Positions 43,852-52,637 of a DNA stretch of 64,000 bases are shown here, piece by piece. The stretch comes from Fodinicola acaciae (lineage in GTDB: Bacteria; Actinomycetota; Actinomycetes; Mycobacteriales; HKI-0501). Position numbers and translations under genes: made by a program. Position 1 is the first letter of the stretch, and every line of letters starts with the position of its first letter. The stretch covers positions 2,232,001-2,296,000 of the forward strand of contig NZ_WOTN01000002.1 in NCBI RefSeq assembly GCF_010993745.1, in the 5' to 3' direction. Under the pieces are notes generated by a model. It was not told the origin of the DNA and did not search any database. It saw only the letters and a list, made by a program, of their open reading frames with translations.

Positions 43852-46587
43852 ATGCCAACGAGGAAACGCAGCGGCTCATCTGGCGATGAAGCCGCGGCCA
43901 CGCCTGCCGAGACCGAGGAAGCGGTAGCCAAGCCGGTCAAGAAGACGGCACGACCGCGTAAGACCGCGAAACCGAAGGCCGCCGTCGAGGCGCCACCGGT
44001 CGAGCTCGAGCCGGTCGAGCCGGCGCCGCCGGCCAAGAAGGTGACCCGCAAGCGCGCCGCAAAGAAGGCGGCGGTCGCCGCCGTCGAGGCCGACGTGCTG
44101 ATCGAGCCGGAGGTCGCTCCGGAGGTCAGTGAGGCGCCGGCGCCGCGCAAGCGGACGCGCCGGGCCGCGACCCGCGCCGCCGCGCCGCCGGCCGAGCCGG
44201 AGCTGACGCTCGTACCGGACGAGGAGACAGCGCCGGCGCCGCAGCCGGAGCCCGAGCCGGCGGAGAAGCCGGCCGCGAAGAACGGCCGGTCGAGCCGCCG
44301 TGCGCCGGCGCCGATGGCCCTGTTCATGGCGCCCGAGCTGCCGGAGCCGGTCCCGGCGGTGACCGTCGAGGTCGTCGTCGACGCCGCCAAGGGGGCCGCC
44401 AAGGGGGCCGCCAAGGCTCCGGAAGCGGCCGAGGAGCCGGCCGAGGACGATGACACCGGGGAGACCGACGAGTCCGCCGAGGCGGAGAGCGGCGCGGAGA
44501 GCCGGCGTCGCCGCCGTGGTCGTCGTGGCCGTGGCCGTGGCCGCGGCGCCAGCGACGACGCGAGCGAGTCCACCGAGACGGGGGACCAGCAGCCGGCCGC
44601 CGAGCAGTCGGGACAGTCCGAGCCATCTGAGCAGCCCGAACAGGCCGCCGAGGCCGAGTCCGAGGAGTCCGACGACTCGGATGACTCCGACGACGCGGCA
44701 GCCGGCACGACCCGTCGCCGGCGGCGTCGTCGCCGGCGCGGCAACGAGACCGGCGACGGCGACCAGGACGACGACGTCGCCACCGAGGTGCACGTACGTG
44801 AGCCGCGCCACGAGACCGCCGAGAGCGACGACGGCGTCCGCGGCGTCAAGGGCTCGACCCGGCTGGAGGCCAAGCGCCAGCGCCGCCGTGACGGCCGTGA
44901 CCAGGGCCGTCGTCGGCCGCCGGTGCTCACCGAGGCGGAGTTCCTGGCGCGCCGGGAGGCCGTCGAGCGCACCATGGTCGTGCGGCAGCGCGGCGAGCGT
45001 ACGCAGATCGCCGTGCTTGAGGACAACGTGCTCGTCGAGCATTACGTGACCAAGGCGTCGTCGACGTCGTACGCGGGCAACGTCTATCTCGGCCGCGTGC
45101 AGAACGTGCTGCCGAGCATGGAGGCCGCCTTCGTCGACATCGGCAAGGGCCGTAACGCGGTGCTCTACGCCGGCGAGGTCAACTGGGACCTGGCCGGCAT
45201 GGACGGCAAGCCGCGCAAGATCGAGCAGGCGCTCAAGTCCGGCGACTCGGTGCTGGTGCAGGTCACCAAGGACCCGGTCGGCCACAAAGGCGCGCGGCTG
45301 ACCTCGCAGGTGAGCCTGCCGGGCCGGTTCCTGGTGTACGTGCCGGAAAACGACATGACCGGGATCAGCCGCAAGCTGCCGGACAACGAGCGCAAGCGGC
45401 TCAAGTCGATCCTGAAGAAGGTGGTGCCGGAAAACGCCGGCGTCATCGTGCGTACGGCCGCCGAAGGTGCCAGCGAGGAGGAGCTGCGCCGCGACGTGGC
45501 CCGCCTGGAGGCGCAGTGGCAGGCCATCCAGAAGGCGCAGCAGAGCGCGTCCGCGCCGGCGCTGCTCTACGCCGAGCCCGACCTGGTCATCCGGGTCATC
45601 CGGGACATCTTCAACGAGGACTTCGCGTCGCTGGTCGTCTCCTCCGACGGTTCCAAGGACGACGCCTGGGAGACGGTACGCGAGTACGTCGGCCACGTGT
45701 CGCCCGACCTGGTCGAACGGCTGTCGCACCACGTCGCGGAGACCGACGTGTTCACCGCCCACCGGGTCGACGAGCAGCTGGCCAAGGCGCTGGACCGCAA
45801 GGTCTGGCTGCCCTCCGGCGGCTCGCTGGTCATCGACCGCACCGAGGCGATGACGGTGATCGACGTGAACACCGGCCGGTTCACCGGCCAGGGCGGCAAC
45901 CTGGAGGAGACCGTCACCAGGAACAACCTGGAGGCGGCCGAGGAGATCGTCCGGCAGCTGCGGCTGCGCGACATCGGCGGCATCATCGTCATCGACTTCA
46001 TCGACATGGTGCTGGAGAGCAACCGTGAGCTGGTGCTGCGCCGGCTGACCGAGTGCCTCGGCCGCGACCGTACGAAGCACCAGGTCGCCGAGGTCACCTC
46101 GCTCGGACTCGTACAGATGACCCGCAAGCGGGTCGGTCAGGGCCTGCTGGAGGCCTTCAGCGAGACCTGTGAGGTGTGTCATGGCCGCGGCCTGATCATC
46201 CACACCGAGCCGGTCGACAAGGACAACAAGCAGCAGGTGTCCAGCGCGGAAGGCAGTGGCCGGCGCAAGCGCAACCGCGGCAAGGACTCCGCCGAGAGCG
46301 CGCCCAAGCCGCGTCCGCCGGTCGAGGACGCCGACGACGTGGTCACCGCCGAGGACGCCTCGCCGATCGACGACGTGAGCGACAACAGCCTGGTCGTGGA
46401 GCCGGTCGAGCCTGTGTCCGCCTCGCCGGCCGCCGAGCCCGCTGTCGCTGAGGCCGAGCCCGAGCCTCCGGCCGCCGAGGTCGAGGAGCCGACGGTGTCG
46501 GTGGCGCAGCCGACACGCGCGCGGCGCACTCGCCGCGCCGCCTCCCGCCCAGCCGGTCCGCCGCCCCAGGTCGCCGTCGGCAGCTGA
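43852..46587 (+). CDS. rne: Ribonuclease E/G
   Basis: A 911-residue endoribonuclease for RNA decay and rRNA processing. As in other actinobacteria, the catalytic core is flanked by long disordered arms: an N-terminal region (about 1-360) of Pro/Ala/Glu and Arg-rich blocks, and a shorter acidic C-terminal arm. The core contains the S1 domain (SYAGNVYLGRVQNVLPSMEA, from about 403). The metal-binding aspartates are in VIDVNTGRFTG (about 670) and VIDFIDMVLE (about 713), and the Zn-link is CEVCHGRGL (about 773). The arms probably bind RNA and degradosome partners. The palindromic terminator after the stop is part of a MITE-like repeat. Confidence 0.95.
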   Translation: MPTRKRSGSSGDEAAATPAETEEAVAKPVKKTARPRKTAKPKAAVEAPPVELEPVEPAPPAKKVTRKRAAKKAAVAAVEADVLIEPEVAPEVSEAPAPRKRTRRAATRAAAPPAEPELTLVPDEETAPAPQPEPEPAEKPAAKNGRSSRRAPAPMALFMAPELPEPVPAVTVEVVVDAAKGAAKGAAKAPEAAEEPAEDDDTGETDESAEAESGAESRRRRRGRRGRGRGRGASDDASESTETGDQQPAAEQSGQSEPSEQPEQAAEAESEESDDSDDSDDAAAGTTRRRRRRRRRGNETGDGDQDDDVATEVHVREPRHETAESDDGVRGVKGSTRLEAKRQRRRDGRDQGRRRPPVLTEAEFLARREAVERTMVVRQRGERTQIAVLEDNVLVEHYVTKASSTSYAGNVYLGRVQNVLPSMEAAFVDIGKGRNAVLYAGEVNWDLAGMDGKPRKIEQALKSGDSVLVQVTKDPVGHKGARLTSQVSLPGRFLVYVPENDMTGISRKLPDNERKRLKSILKKVVPENAGVIVRTAAEGASEEELRRDVARLEAQWQAIQKAQQSASAPALLYAEPDLVIRVIRDIFNEDFASLVVSSDGSKDDAWETVREYVGHVSPDLVERLSHHVAETDVFTAHRVDEQLAKALDRKVWLPSGGSLVIDRTEAMTVIDVNTGRFTGQGGNLEETVTRNNLEAAEEIVRQLRLRDIGGIIVIDFIDMVLESNRELVLRRLTECLGRDRTKHQVAEVTSLGLVQMTRKRVGQGLLEAFSETCEVCHGRGLIIHTEPVDKDNKQQVSSAEGSGRRKRNRGKDSAESAPKPRPPVEDADDVVTAEDASPIDDVSDNSLVVEPVEPVSASPAAEPAVAEAEPEPPAAEVEEPTVSVAQPTRARRTRRAASRPAGPPPQVAVGS

Positions 46588-46614
46588 CCCCCCTCTCCAC
46601 CGCAGCCGCCTGGT

Positions 46615-46649
46615 CAGAGGACGCAATCGGATTCCGATTGCGTCCTCTG
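46615..46649. terminator. 35-bp perfect palindrome after rne
   Basis: The sequence from 46615 to 46649 is a perfect odd palindrome with 17-bp arms, centred on T46632 and built on the recurrent CAATCGG core. It starts 28 bp after the rne stop, so it probably terminates rne transcripts; there is no T-run. It also forms the left end of the MITE-like element. Confidence 0.65.
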
Positions 46650-46845
46650 TTGGCTCTTGACCTGCGGGTTTCCCGGCTGGGGTGACATTCGGACCCGCGA
46701 TCCGGCGCCCGAATGTCACCCTGTCGCCCAGGGTCGCCGGAAAACCGGTCAAGAAAGTTGCGATCGGACCTAAGGCCTTCATCCCCGGTCCGGCATATCC
46801 GCAGGTCAGTGCGCCACAGACGATGCAATCGGATTCCGATTGCGT
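46621..46845. mobile_element. MITE-like element, 225 bp, with 49-bp terminal inverted repeats
   Basis: The first 49 bases (46621-46669) and the reverse complement of the last 49 (46797-46845) align without gaps at 39 of 49 positions. Each end carries the 17-bp palindrome followed, 26 bases from its centre, by TGACCTGCGG. The interior has a 12-bp hairpin (46681-46692 with 46709-46720). It encodes no protein. The same left module plus the interior hairpin recurs at 59063. No target duplication is obvious. A non-autonomous transposon is the simplest reading; a structured regulatory RNA is an alternative. Confidence 0.6.
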
Positions 46846-46901
46846 CGTCGGTCGAGCGGCCGTTTGCCGTACGCGGAAAACAGGTTACGGTGTGAGTTAG
46901 T

Positions 46902-46981
46902 GACGGCGGGGTGCCTCGTCTGGCGAGGCTGAGATCAGACCCGTCGAACCTGATCTAGCTAACACTAGCGAAGGGACCGTC
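46902..46981 (+). ncRNA. TPP riboswitch (THI element)
   Basis: The conserved segments are all present: CGGGGTGCC, GGCTGAGATCAGACCC, GAACCTGATCTAGCTAAC and ACTAGCGAAGGGA. The closing helix is GACGG (46902-46906) with CCGTC (46977-46981). The GAAGGGA at the 3' edge is also the ribosome site of thiD, 12 bases before its ATG, so thiamine pyrophosphate binding should block translation directly. It controls thiD-tenA. Confidence 0.95.
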
Positions 46982-46987
46982 GCGGCC

Positions 46988-47788
46988 ATGATTCCGCATG
47001 TGTTGACCATCGCCGGCACCGATCCGACCGGCGGCGCCGGCATCCAGGCAGATCTCAAGACGTTCTCGGCGCTCGGCGGCTATGGCATGACCGTCGTGAC
47101 GGCGGTCGTCGCGCAGAACACGCGAGGCGTGCGGTCGATCCACCCGGTCCCGGCGGATTTCGTCGGCGAGCAGCTCGACGCGGTGTTCCAGGACGTACGC
47201 GTCGACGCGGTGAAGACCGGAATGCTCGGCGACGCCGGCCTGATTCGGACGGTCGCCGCGAAAATCGCCGTCTACAAGCCGAAATACCTGATCGTCGACC
47301 CGGTCATGGTCGCCAAGAGCGGCCACCGGCTGCTGCCGGAGGACGCCGTACGCGCACTCCGCGACGACCTGCTGCCGCTGGCCGACCTGATCACGCCCAA
47401 TCTGCCGGAGGCGGCGGATCTGTTGGAGGACAAGGAAACCGACGATCTCGCCGGCATGCACGAACAGGCCGGCCGGCTGCGCGCGTACGGTCCGGTGGTG
47501 CTGCTCAAAGGCGGTCATCTGGCCGGCAGCGACAGCGTCGACATCCTGCTCGACCGCGAACCGGTGGAGTTTTCCGCGCCACGCGTGGAAACGCGCAACA
47601 CGCACGGCACCGGCTGCACGCTGTCCTCGGCGATAACGACGTTGCGGCCGATGCGGGACGACTGGTTTTCGGCCGTACGAGAGGCAAAAGACTATCTGAC
47701 CGCCGCGCTGACCGCCGCCGACGATCTGGACATCGGCACCGGACACGGTCCGCCACACCATTTTCACGCGATCTGGAAGGAAAGCTGA
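46988..47788 (+). CDS. thiD: Hydroxymethylpyrimidine/phosphomethylpyrimidine kinase
   Basis: A 266-residue ribokinase-fold enzyme that phosphorylates HMP and HMP-phosphate for thiamine synthesis. It has the substrate loop IAGTDPTGGAGIQADLKTFS at the N-terminus and the anion-hole motif NTHGTGCTLSSAI near the C-terminus, with the catalytic Cys/Gly region intact. It is controlled by the TPP riboswitch just upstream. The tenA gene starts inside its stop codon (TGATG), so both are made together. Confidence 0.95.
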   Translation: MIPHVLTIAGTDPTGGAGIQADLKTFSALGGYGMTVVTAVVAQNTRGVRSIHPVPADFVGEQLDAVFQDVRVDAVKTGMLGDAGLIRTVAAKIAVYKPKYLIVDPVMVAKSGHRLLPEDAVRALRDDLLPLADLITPNLPEAADLLEDKETDDLAGMHEQAGRLRAYGPVVLLKGGHLAGSDSVDILLDREPVEFSAPRVETRNTHGTGCTLSSAITTLRPMRDDWFSAVREAKDYLTAALTAADDLDIGTGHGPPHHFHAIWKES

Positions 47789-48459
47789 TGTTCTGCGAGC
47801 AGGTGTGGAGCCGGATCCAGCCGCTGCTCAAGGAAACGCTCAACCATCCGTTCAACCGGGAGTTGTCCGCCGGCACGCTCGACCAGGACGTTTTTCGTTT
47901 CTATCTCGTCCAGGACGCGCGTTATCTGGCCGATTTCGCCAAGGCCCTGGCGCATGCCGCGGCGATCGCGCCGGCGCCGGACGACGCCGCTTTTCTGGCC
48001 GGCAGCTCGGCAAATGTCATCGTCGTCGAGCGCGGCCTGCACGAGCGTTATTTCGCGCGATACGGACTGACCGGCCTCGATGACATCCCGACCTCGCCGA
48101 GCGCCACCGCCTACAACAACCACCTGCTGGCGGCCGTCGCGCGCGGCGGCTTCGGTCCGCTGATGGCGACCGTGTTGCCGTGCTTCTGGATCTACGAGTA
48201 CGTCGGCAACGCGATCCACACCGAGCAGACCGGCGCGGCCAACCCGTATGCGGACTGGATCGAGACGTACGCCGACCCCGGCTTCGCCGAGTCGGTGGCC
48301 AGGGCCAAGGACATCACCGACCGCGCGGCCGCCACCGCGAGCCCGGCCGAGCGACGGCGGATGGTCGACGCGTTCGTACGATCCTCGGAGTACGAGTGGC
48401 TGTTCTGGGACTCCGCCTACCGGCGAGAACGCTGGCCGACGGTGAGTTTGACCGCATAA
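47788..48459 (+). CDS. tenA: TenA family thiaminase II / aminopyrimidine hydrolase
   Basis: A 223-residue all-helical protein that salvages HMP from thiamine breakdown products. It keeps the features of class C TenA: the active-site Cys in TVLPCFWIYEYVGN, the RYLADFAKALAHAA helix and the terminal acidic YEWLFWDSAYR. Its start overlaps thiD. Placing salvage and phosphorylation steps in one TPP-controlled operon makes biochemical sense. A GC-rich hairpin follows the stop. Confidence 0.93.
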   Translation: MFCEQVWSRIQPLLKETLNHPFNRELSAGTLDQDVFRFYLVQDARYLADFAKALAHAAAIAPAPDDAAFLAGSSANVIVVERGLHERYFARYGLTGLDDIPTSPSATAYNNHLLAAVARGGFGPLMATVLPCFWIYEYVGNAIHTEQTGAANPYADWIETYADPGFAESVARAKDITDRAAATASPAERRRMVDAFVRSSEYEWLFWDSAYRRERWPTVSLTA

Positions 48460-48484
48460 CCGGCGACGACGTACCCTCGATGGT

Positions 48485-48505
48485 CGGCGCGCCTCGGGCG
48501 CGCCG
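48485..48505 (+). terminator. Hairpin after tenA
   Basis: CGGCGCGCC and GGCGCGCCG form a perfect 9-bp stem with a 3-base loop, 26 bp after tenA. There is no T-run. A TATCAT just after it (48506-48511) could be the -10 of the rplU operon. Confidence 0.65.
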
Positions 48506-48571
48506 TATCATGTAACGAGTCAATCAGCACGCCACCCCAACGCCGTGAGCAGCTAGGAGCACGATCTCGAG

Positions 48572-48898
48572 ATGTACGCCATCGTCAAGACCGGCGGCAA
48601 GCAGTACAAGGTCGCCGAAGGGGACGTGATCGAGGTCGAGAAGCTCGAGGCAGCTCCTGGCGACGCGGTCACGCTGCCGGCGGTGCTGGTGGTCGACGGC
48701 GAGGGTGACTCGGTCACCGTGACGCACGACTCCGCCGCGCTCGCCGGTTACACGGTCAGCGGCGAGGTGGTCAGCCACGGCCGCGGCCCGAAGATCAAGA
48801 TCCACAAGTTCAAGAACAAGACCGGCTACCACAAGCGCCAGGGTCACCGTCAGAACCTGACCCAGGTCAAGGTCACCGGCATCGCGAGCGGGAAGTAG
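48572..48898 (+). CDS. rplU: 50S ribosomal protein L21
   Basis: A 108-residue ribosomal protein, normal length. It starts [20 protein letters not shown] and ends with the L21 signature [20 protein letters not shown] followed by [11 protein letters not shown]. It binds 23S rRNA near L20. The ATG has an upstream AGGAG. rpmA follows after 12 bp, forming the standard rplU-rpmA pair that in actinobacteria is joined by obgE and proB. Confidence 0.98.
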   Translation: MYAIVKTGGKQYKVAEGDVIEVEKLEAAPGDAVTLPAVLVVDGEGDSVTVTHDSAALAGYTVSGEVVSHGRGPKIKIHKFKNKTGYHKRQGHRQNLTQVKVTGIASGK

Positions 48899-48910
48899 GA
48901 GCTAGCAGAT

Positions 48911-49165
48911 ATGGCGCACAAGAAAGGCGCATCGTCCTCGCGGAACGGTCGCGACTCCAACGCACAGCGGCTCGGCGTGAAGCGGTTCGGCGGCCAGGTG
49001 GTGAAGGCCGGCGAGATCCTGGTCCGCCAGCGCGGCACCCACTTCCACCCCGGTGAGCTGGTCGGCCGGGGCGGCGACGACACCCTGTTCGCGCTGGCCG
49101 CCGGCCACGTGCAGTTCGGCAGCAAGCGCGGTCGCAAGACCGTCAACATCGTGCCGTCGGCCTGA
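48911..49165 (+). CDS. rpmA: 50S ribosomal protein L27
   Basis: An 84-residue ribosomal protein whose N-terminus reaches the peptidyl-transferase centre. It starts [20 protein letters not shown] without the extra N-terminal processing peptide of Firmicutes, followed by [17 protein letters not shown] and [10 protein letters not shown]. The upstream AGGAG is well placed. A strong terminator lies between it and obgE, which may lower obgE transcription. Confidence 0.98.
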   Translation: MAHKKGASSSRNGRDSNAQRLGVKRFGGQVVKAGEILVRQRGTHFHPGELVGRGGDDTLFALAAGHVQFGSKRGRKTVNIVPSA

Positions 49166-49189
49166 GGCCAGGCCACCCCAGCAACTTTC

Positions 49190-49227
49190 CGCGAGGCGGG
49201 CCGGAGCTTTGTCCGGCCCGCCTCGCG
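49190..49227 (+). terminator. Strong hairpin between rpmA and obgE
   Basis: A perfect 16-bp GC-rich stem (49190-49205 with 49212-49227) encloses the loop GCTTTG. It begins 25 bp after the rpmA stop. It probably acts as a partial terminator, separating the abundant ribosomal proteins from obgE-proB. Confidence 0.85.
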
Positions 49228-49248
49228 TGCGTGTAGAAGGAGGACGAC

Positions 49249-50682
49249 GTGGCCGGCGGTCATTTCGTGGACCGTGTCGTGCTGCACGTCGCGGCGGGCA
49301 ACGGGGGGCACGGGTGCGCTTCGGTGCACCGCGAGAAGTTCAAGCCGCTCGGCGGCCCGGACGGCGGCAACGGTGGCCGCGGCGGTGACGTCGTGCTCGT
49401 GGTGGACTCCGGCGTCCACACGCTGCTCGACTTCCGGTTCCGTCCGCACGCGTCGGCCGGCAACGGGAAACCAGGTCAGGGCAGCAACAAGGACGGCGCC
49501 GACGGCACCGACCTGCTGCTCAAGGTGCCCAGCGGCACGGTCGTACTCGACGCCGACGGCCAGCTGTTGGCGGATCTGGTCGGCGAGGGTACGCGGTTCG
49601 TCGCGGCCGCCGGCGGCCGCGGCGGCCTCGGCAACGCGGCGCTGGCCTCGACCCGCCGCAAGGCACCCGGCTTCGCGCTGCTCGGCGAGCCGGGGGAGAT
49701 GCACGACCTCACGCTGGAGCTCAAGAGCGTGGCCGACGTCGGCCTGGTCGGGTTTCCGTCGGCCGGCAAGTCGTCGCTGATCGCGGCGCTTTCCGCGGCC
49801 CGGCCGAAGATCGCCGACTATCCGTTCACCACGCTGGTGCCCAACCTCGGCGTCGTGACCGCCGGCGAAGAGGTCTTCACCATCGCCGACGTGCCCGGCC
49901 TGATCCCCGGCGCGGCCGAAGGCAAGGGCCTCGGCATGCAGTTTCTCCGCCACATCGAGCGCTGCTCGGTGCTCGTACACGTCGTCGACCTCGCCACCGA
50001 GGAGCCCGGCCGCGATCCGCTGACCGACATCGACGCGCTGGAGGACGAGCTGTCCGCGTACGGCGGCCTGGCCGACCGGCCGCGGATGGTGGTGCTCAAC
50101 AAGATCGACATCCCGCACGGCCGCGAGCTCGCCGACATCGTCGAGGACGATCTGGCCGAGCGCGGCTGGCCGGTGCACCGGGTCAGCGCGGTGAGCCGTG
50201 AGGGCCTGCGCGAGCTGTCGTTCGCGCTGGCCAGGGTGGTGGCCGACGACCGTGCCTCGCGGCCGGCGCCGGAGCCGGCGCGGCTGGTGATCAGGCCCAT
50301 GGCGGTCGACGAGAGCGGCTTCACGGTGACCGCCGACAAGGAGGTCGAGGGCGGTTTCGTCGTACGCGGCGCGCGGCCCGAGCGGTGGATCCGGCAGACC
50401 GACTTTTCCAACGACGAGGCGGTCGGTTATCTGGCCGACCGGCTGGCCCGGCTCGGTGTCGAGGAGGCCTTGGCCAAGGCCGGAGCGGTGCCTGGTGCCG
50501 CGGTGACCATCGGCGAGGTGACCTTCGACTGGGAGCCGGTCGGCACCGAGCTGGTGCTCGGCCGGCGGGGCCAGGACAACCGGCTCGACCGGCCGGCGCG
50601 GGTCAGCGCGGCCGAGCGGCTGGCGGCCCGCAAGATCCGGCGCATGCACACCGACGATGACTTTTTCGAGGATGACGAGTGA
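49249..50682 (+). CDS. obgE: GTPase Obg/CgtA
   Basis: A 477-residue ribosome-assembly and stress GTPase. The glycine-rich Obg fold covers about 1-160 ([20 protein letters not shown]). The G domain has G1 [11 protein letters not shown] (about 167), the G3 [16 protein letters not shown] and the NKID motif. A C-terminal OCT domain (about 350-430) with [15 protein letters not shown] and a basic/acidic tail follow, typical of actinobacteria. The GTG at 49249 follows AGAAGGAGG. proB starts inside its stop codon (GTGA overlap). Confidence 0.97.
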   Translation: MAGGHFVDRVVLHVAAGNGGHGCASVHREKFKPLGGPDGGNGGRGGDVVLVVDSGVHTLLDFRFRPHASAGNGKPGQGSNKDGADGTDLLLKVPSGTVVLDADGQLLADLVGEGTRFVAAAGGRGGLGNAALASTRRKAPGFALLGEPGEMHDLTLELKSVADVGLVGFPSAGKSSLIAALSAARPKIADYPFTTLVPNLGVVTAGEEVFTIADVPGLIPGAAEGKGLGMQFLRHIERCSVLVHVVDLATEEPGRDPLTDIDALEDELSAYGGLADRPRMVVLNKIDIPHGRELADIVEDDLAERGWPVHRVSAVSREGLRELSFALARVVADDRASRPAPEPARLVIRPMAVDESGFTVTADKEVEGGFVVRGARPERWIRQTDFSNDEAVGYLADRLARLGVEEALAKAGAVPGAAVTIGEVTFDWEPVGTELVLGRRGQDNRLDRPARVSAAERLAARKIRRMHTDDDFFEDDE

Positions 50683-51785
50683 TCCACGGCATCCGGCCCG
50701 CCGTCGCGCACGCCGAGCGGATGGTGGTGAAGGTCGGTTCGTCGTCGCTGACCGACAAACCGACAGGACTCTCGCAGCAACGACTCGATGCTCTCGTGGA
50801 GGCGGTCGCCGCGCGGCGGCTGGCCGGCCGCCAGGTCGTACTCGTTTCCTCCGGTGCGATCGCAGCCGGCCTCGCGCCGCTGCGGCTGCGCCGGCGGCCG
50901 CGTGACCTGGCCACTCAGCAGGCGGCGGCGAGCGTCGGCCAGTCGCTGCTGGTGCACGCGTACGCGCTGTCCTTCGGCCGCTATGGACTGACCGTCGGCC
51001 AGGTGCTGCTGACCGCCGAAGACCTGATCCGGCGCTCGCACTACCGAAACGCTCAGCGAAACCTGGACAGGCTGCTCGACCTCGGCGTGGTGCCGGTGGT
51101 CAACGAGAACGACGCGGTCGCCACCGCCGAGATTCGCTTCGGTGACAACGATCGGCTGGCCGCGCTGGTCGCGCACGTGCTGCACGCCGACGCGCTCGTC
51201 CTCCTGTCCGATGTGGACGGTCTGTACGACGGCGACCCGCGCCGGCCCGGCGCGCAGCTCGTGCCGCAGGTCTCCGGCGCCGACGACTTGGACGGCGTCA
51301 AGGCCGGAAAGACCGGCAGCGGCGTCGGAACCGGTGGCATGGCAAGCAAAGTCGACGCCGCGACGGTGGCGACCTCGGCCGGCGTACACGTCGTGCTGGC
51401 GTCCGCCGCGCAGGCTCCGGCGGCGATGGCCGGTGCGCCGGTGGGTACGTGGTTCACGCCGACCGGCCGGCGGCTGCCGACGCGGTTGCTGTGGCTGAAA
51501 CACGCGTCCACGCCGCACGGTCGGCTGACGATCGACGCCGGTGCCGTACGAGCCGTGGTGGAGCGGCGGATGTCACTGCTGTCGGTCGGCGTGACCGGTG
51601 TGGACGGTGAGTTCGAGGCCGGCGATCCGGTGGACGTGTGCGACCCGGCCGGCCAGCCGGTCGCGCGCGGCCTGGTCGGCTATGCCGCCGACGAGCTGCC
51701 GCCGCTGCTCGGCCGGCCCAGCCACGAGCTGGCCGACCGCTATCGCCGCGAGGTCGTCCATCGCGACGACCTCGTCCTGCTCTGA
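50679..51785 (+). CDS. proB: Glutamate 5-kinase
   Basis: A 368-residue enzyme for the first step of proline synthesis, phosphorylating glutamate. The amino-acid kinase domain (1-260) has [26 protein letters not shown] and [11 protein letters not shown], with [15 protein letters not shown] at the nucleotide site. A C-terminal PUA domain (about 275-360) is present, as in E. coli ProB. The GTG start at 50679 overlaps obgE. The next-step enzyme ProA is encoded 3.4 kb downstream, separated by an accessory insert. Confidence 0.96.
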   Translation: MIHGIRPAVAHAERMVVKVGSSSLTDKPTGLSQQRLDALVEAVAARRLAGRQVVLVSSGAIAAGLAPLRLRRRPRDLATQQAAASVGQSLLVHAYALSFGRYGLTVGQVLLTAEDLIRRSHYRNAQRNLDRLLDLGVVPVVNENDAVATAEIRFGDNDRLAALVAHVLHADALVLLSDVDGLYDGDPRRPGAQLVPQVSGADDLDGVKAGKTGSGVGTGGMASKVDAATVATSAGVHVVLASAAQAPAAMAGAPVGTWFTPTGRRLPTRLLWLKHASTPHGRLTIDAGAVRAVVERRMSLLSVGVTGVDGEFEAGDPVDVCDPAGQPVARGLVGYAADELPPLLGRPSHELADRYRREVVHRDDLVLL

Positions 51786-51843
51786 CCGGTTTATCCCCGC
51801 CGTCGCGGTGCATAACCGTGGCGTGAGCGGGTAAAGCCACAGG

Positions 51844-52251
51844 ATGGCGTATCGCGATTACGAACCCACCCGGCCCTATCCTCCGGCGGAGAGCGAGGAG
51901 GTCGTCGAGGAGGGTTACACCAGAATCCGCGTCGTACGGGTCATCTGCACGATTATCAGTGCTGTCTGTGCGATTTTCGCGATCGTACTGCTGATTCACA
52001 TCTTCCTGGTGATCGGCTCGGCCAACCCGGACAACGGTTTCGCGCAGCTCATCGGCGCATGGGCTTCGGGCATCACCCTGGGCCTGAGCAATCTTTTCAC
52101 CGCTGGCGGCGAAAAAGTCCAGACCTTCCTGAACGAGGGCCTGGCGGCGCTGCTGTGGCTGGCGATCGGTGGCGGCCTGACCGCGATCATCGGCCGGATC
52201 TTCCTGCCGGGTCCGGCGCGGCGGATCCGTTATCGGCGTACGGTCCGGTGA
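51844..52251 (+). CDS. Small two-segment membrane protein
   Basis: A 135-residue protein. An acidic, Pro-rich N-terminus (about 1-28) leads to a membrane segment at about 33-58 (VICTIISAVCAIFAIVLLIH). A loop with SANPDNGFAQLIGAWASG follows, then a second membrane segment at about 108-124 and a basic tail, so both ends are probably cytoplasmic. Similar small proteins of unknown role are common in actinobacteria. The ATG is 58 bp after proB. Confidence 0.72.
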   Translation: MAYRDYEPTRPYPPAESEEVVEEGYTRIRVVRVICTIISAVCAIFAIVLLIHIFLVIGSANPDNGFAQLIGAWASGITLGLSNLFTAGGEKVQTFLNEGLAALLWLAIGGGLTAIIGRIFLPGPARRIRYRRTVR

Positions 52252-52315
52252 CGGCTGGATCGGTACGGCGCGGCCTGGACGCGTGCGACCGGTCCGGTTG
52301 AGGCACTGTTGAACC

Positions 52316-52618
52316 ATGAGGACGAACTCGCCACGTACGCAGTGTCCGGTCTGCGCCGGCATCGGCCGGCCAGGCGTGGTCGGGACCGAGCGGATCAGCT
52401 TCGGTCCGCGCAAGCTGCTCGGCCTGCCGGCGCCGACGGTGTCGCCGCTGGTCGACTCGGTCGGCAACATGCCCTACGCCGGCACCGGCCTGCGGATCCG
52501 CCGCGCCGAGCCGACCGTCGCCAGCTTCTGTCCTGAGCACGCCGAGCGCGCGCGTACGCTCGCCGCCGACGGCCTCACCCTCGCCGAGACCGTCCGCCGC
52601 CTCACCCACCACCCATGA
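52316..52618 (+). CDS. Small protein with Cys/His residues
   Basis: A 100-residue protein of unknown function. It has CPVC near the start and CPEH near the end, which could bind a zinc ion together. The C-terminal helix HAERARTLAADGLTLAETVR may form a dimer surface. No family is recognised. It faces the XRE regulator gene convergently, with 19 bp between the two stops. Confidence 0.6.
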   Translation: MRTNSPRTQCPVCAGIGRPGVVGTERISFGPRKLLGLPAPTVSPLVDSVGNMPYAGTGLRIRRAEPTVASFCPEHAERARTLAADGLTLAETVRRLTHHP

Positions 52619-52637
52619 TTTCGCGGCAAAAACGCGG

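Noticed and set aside
43876-46782. Leftward frame of 968 codons opposite rne
   Set aside because: RNase E/G motifs on the plus strand are clear; the antisense frame is a compositional artefact.
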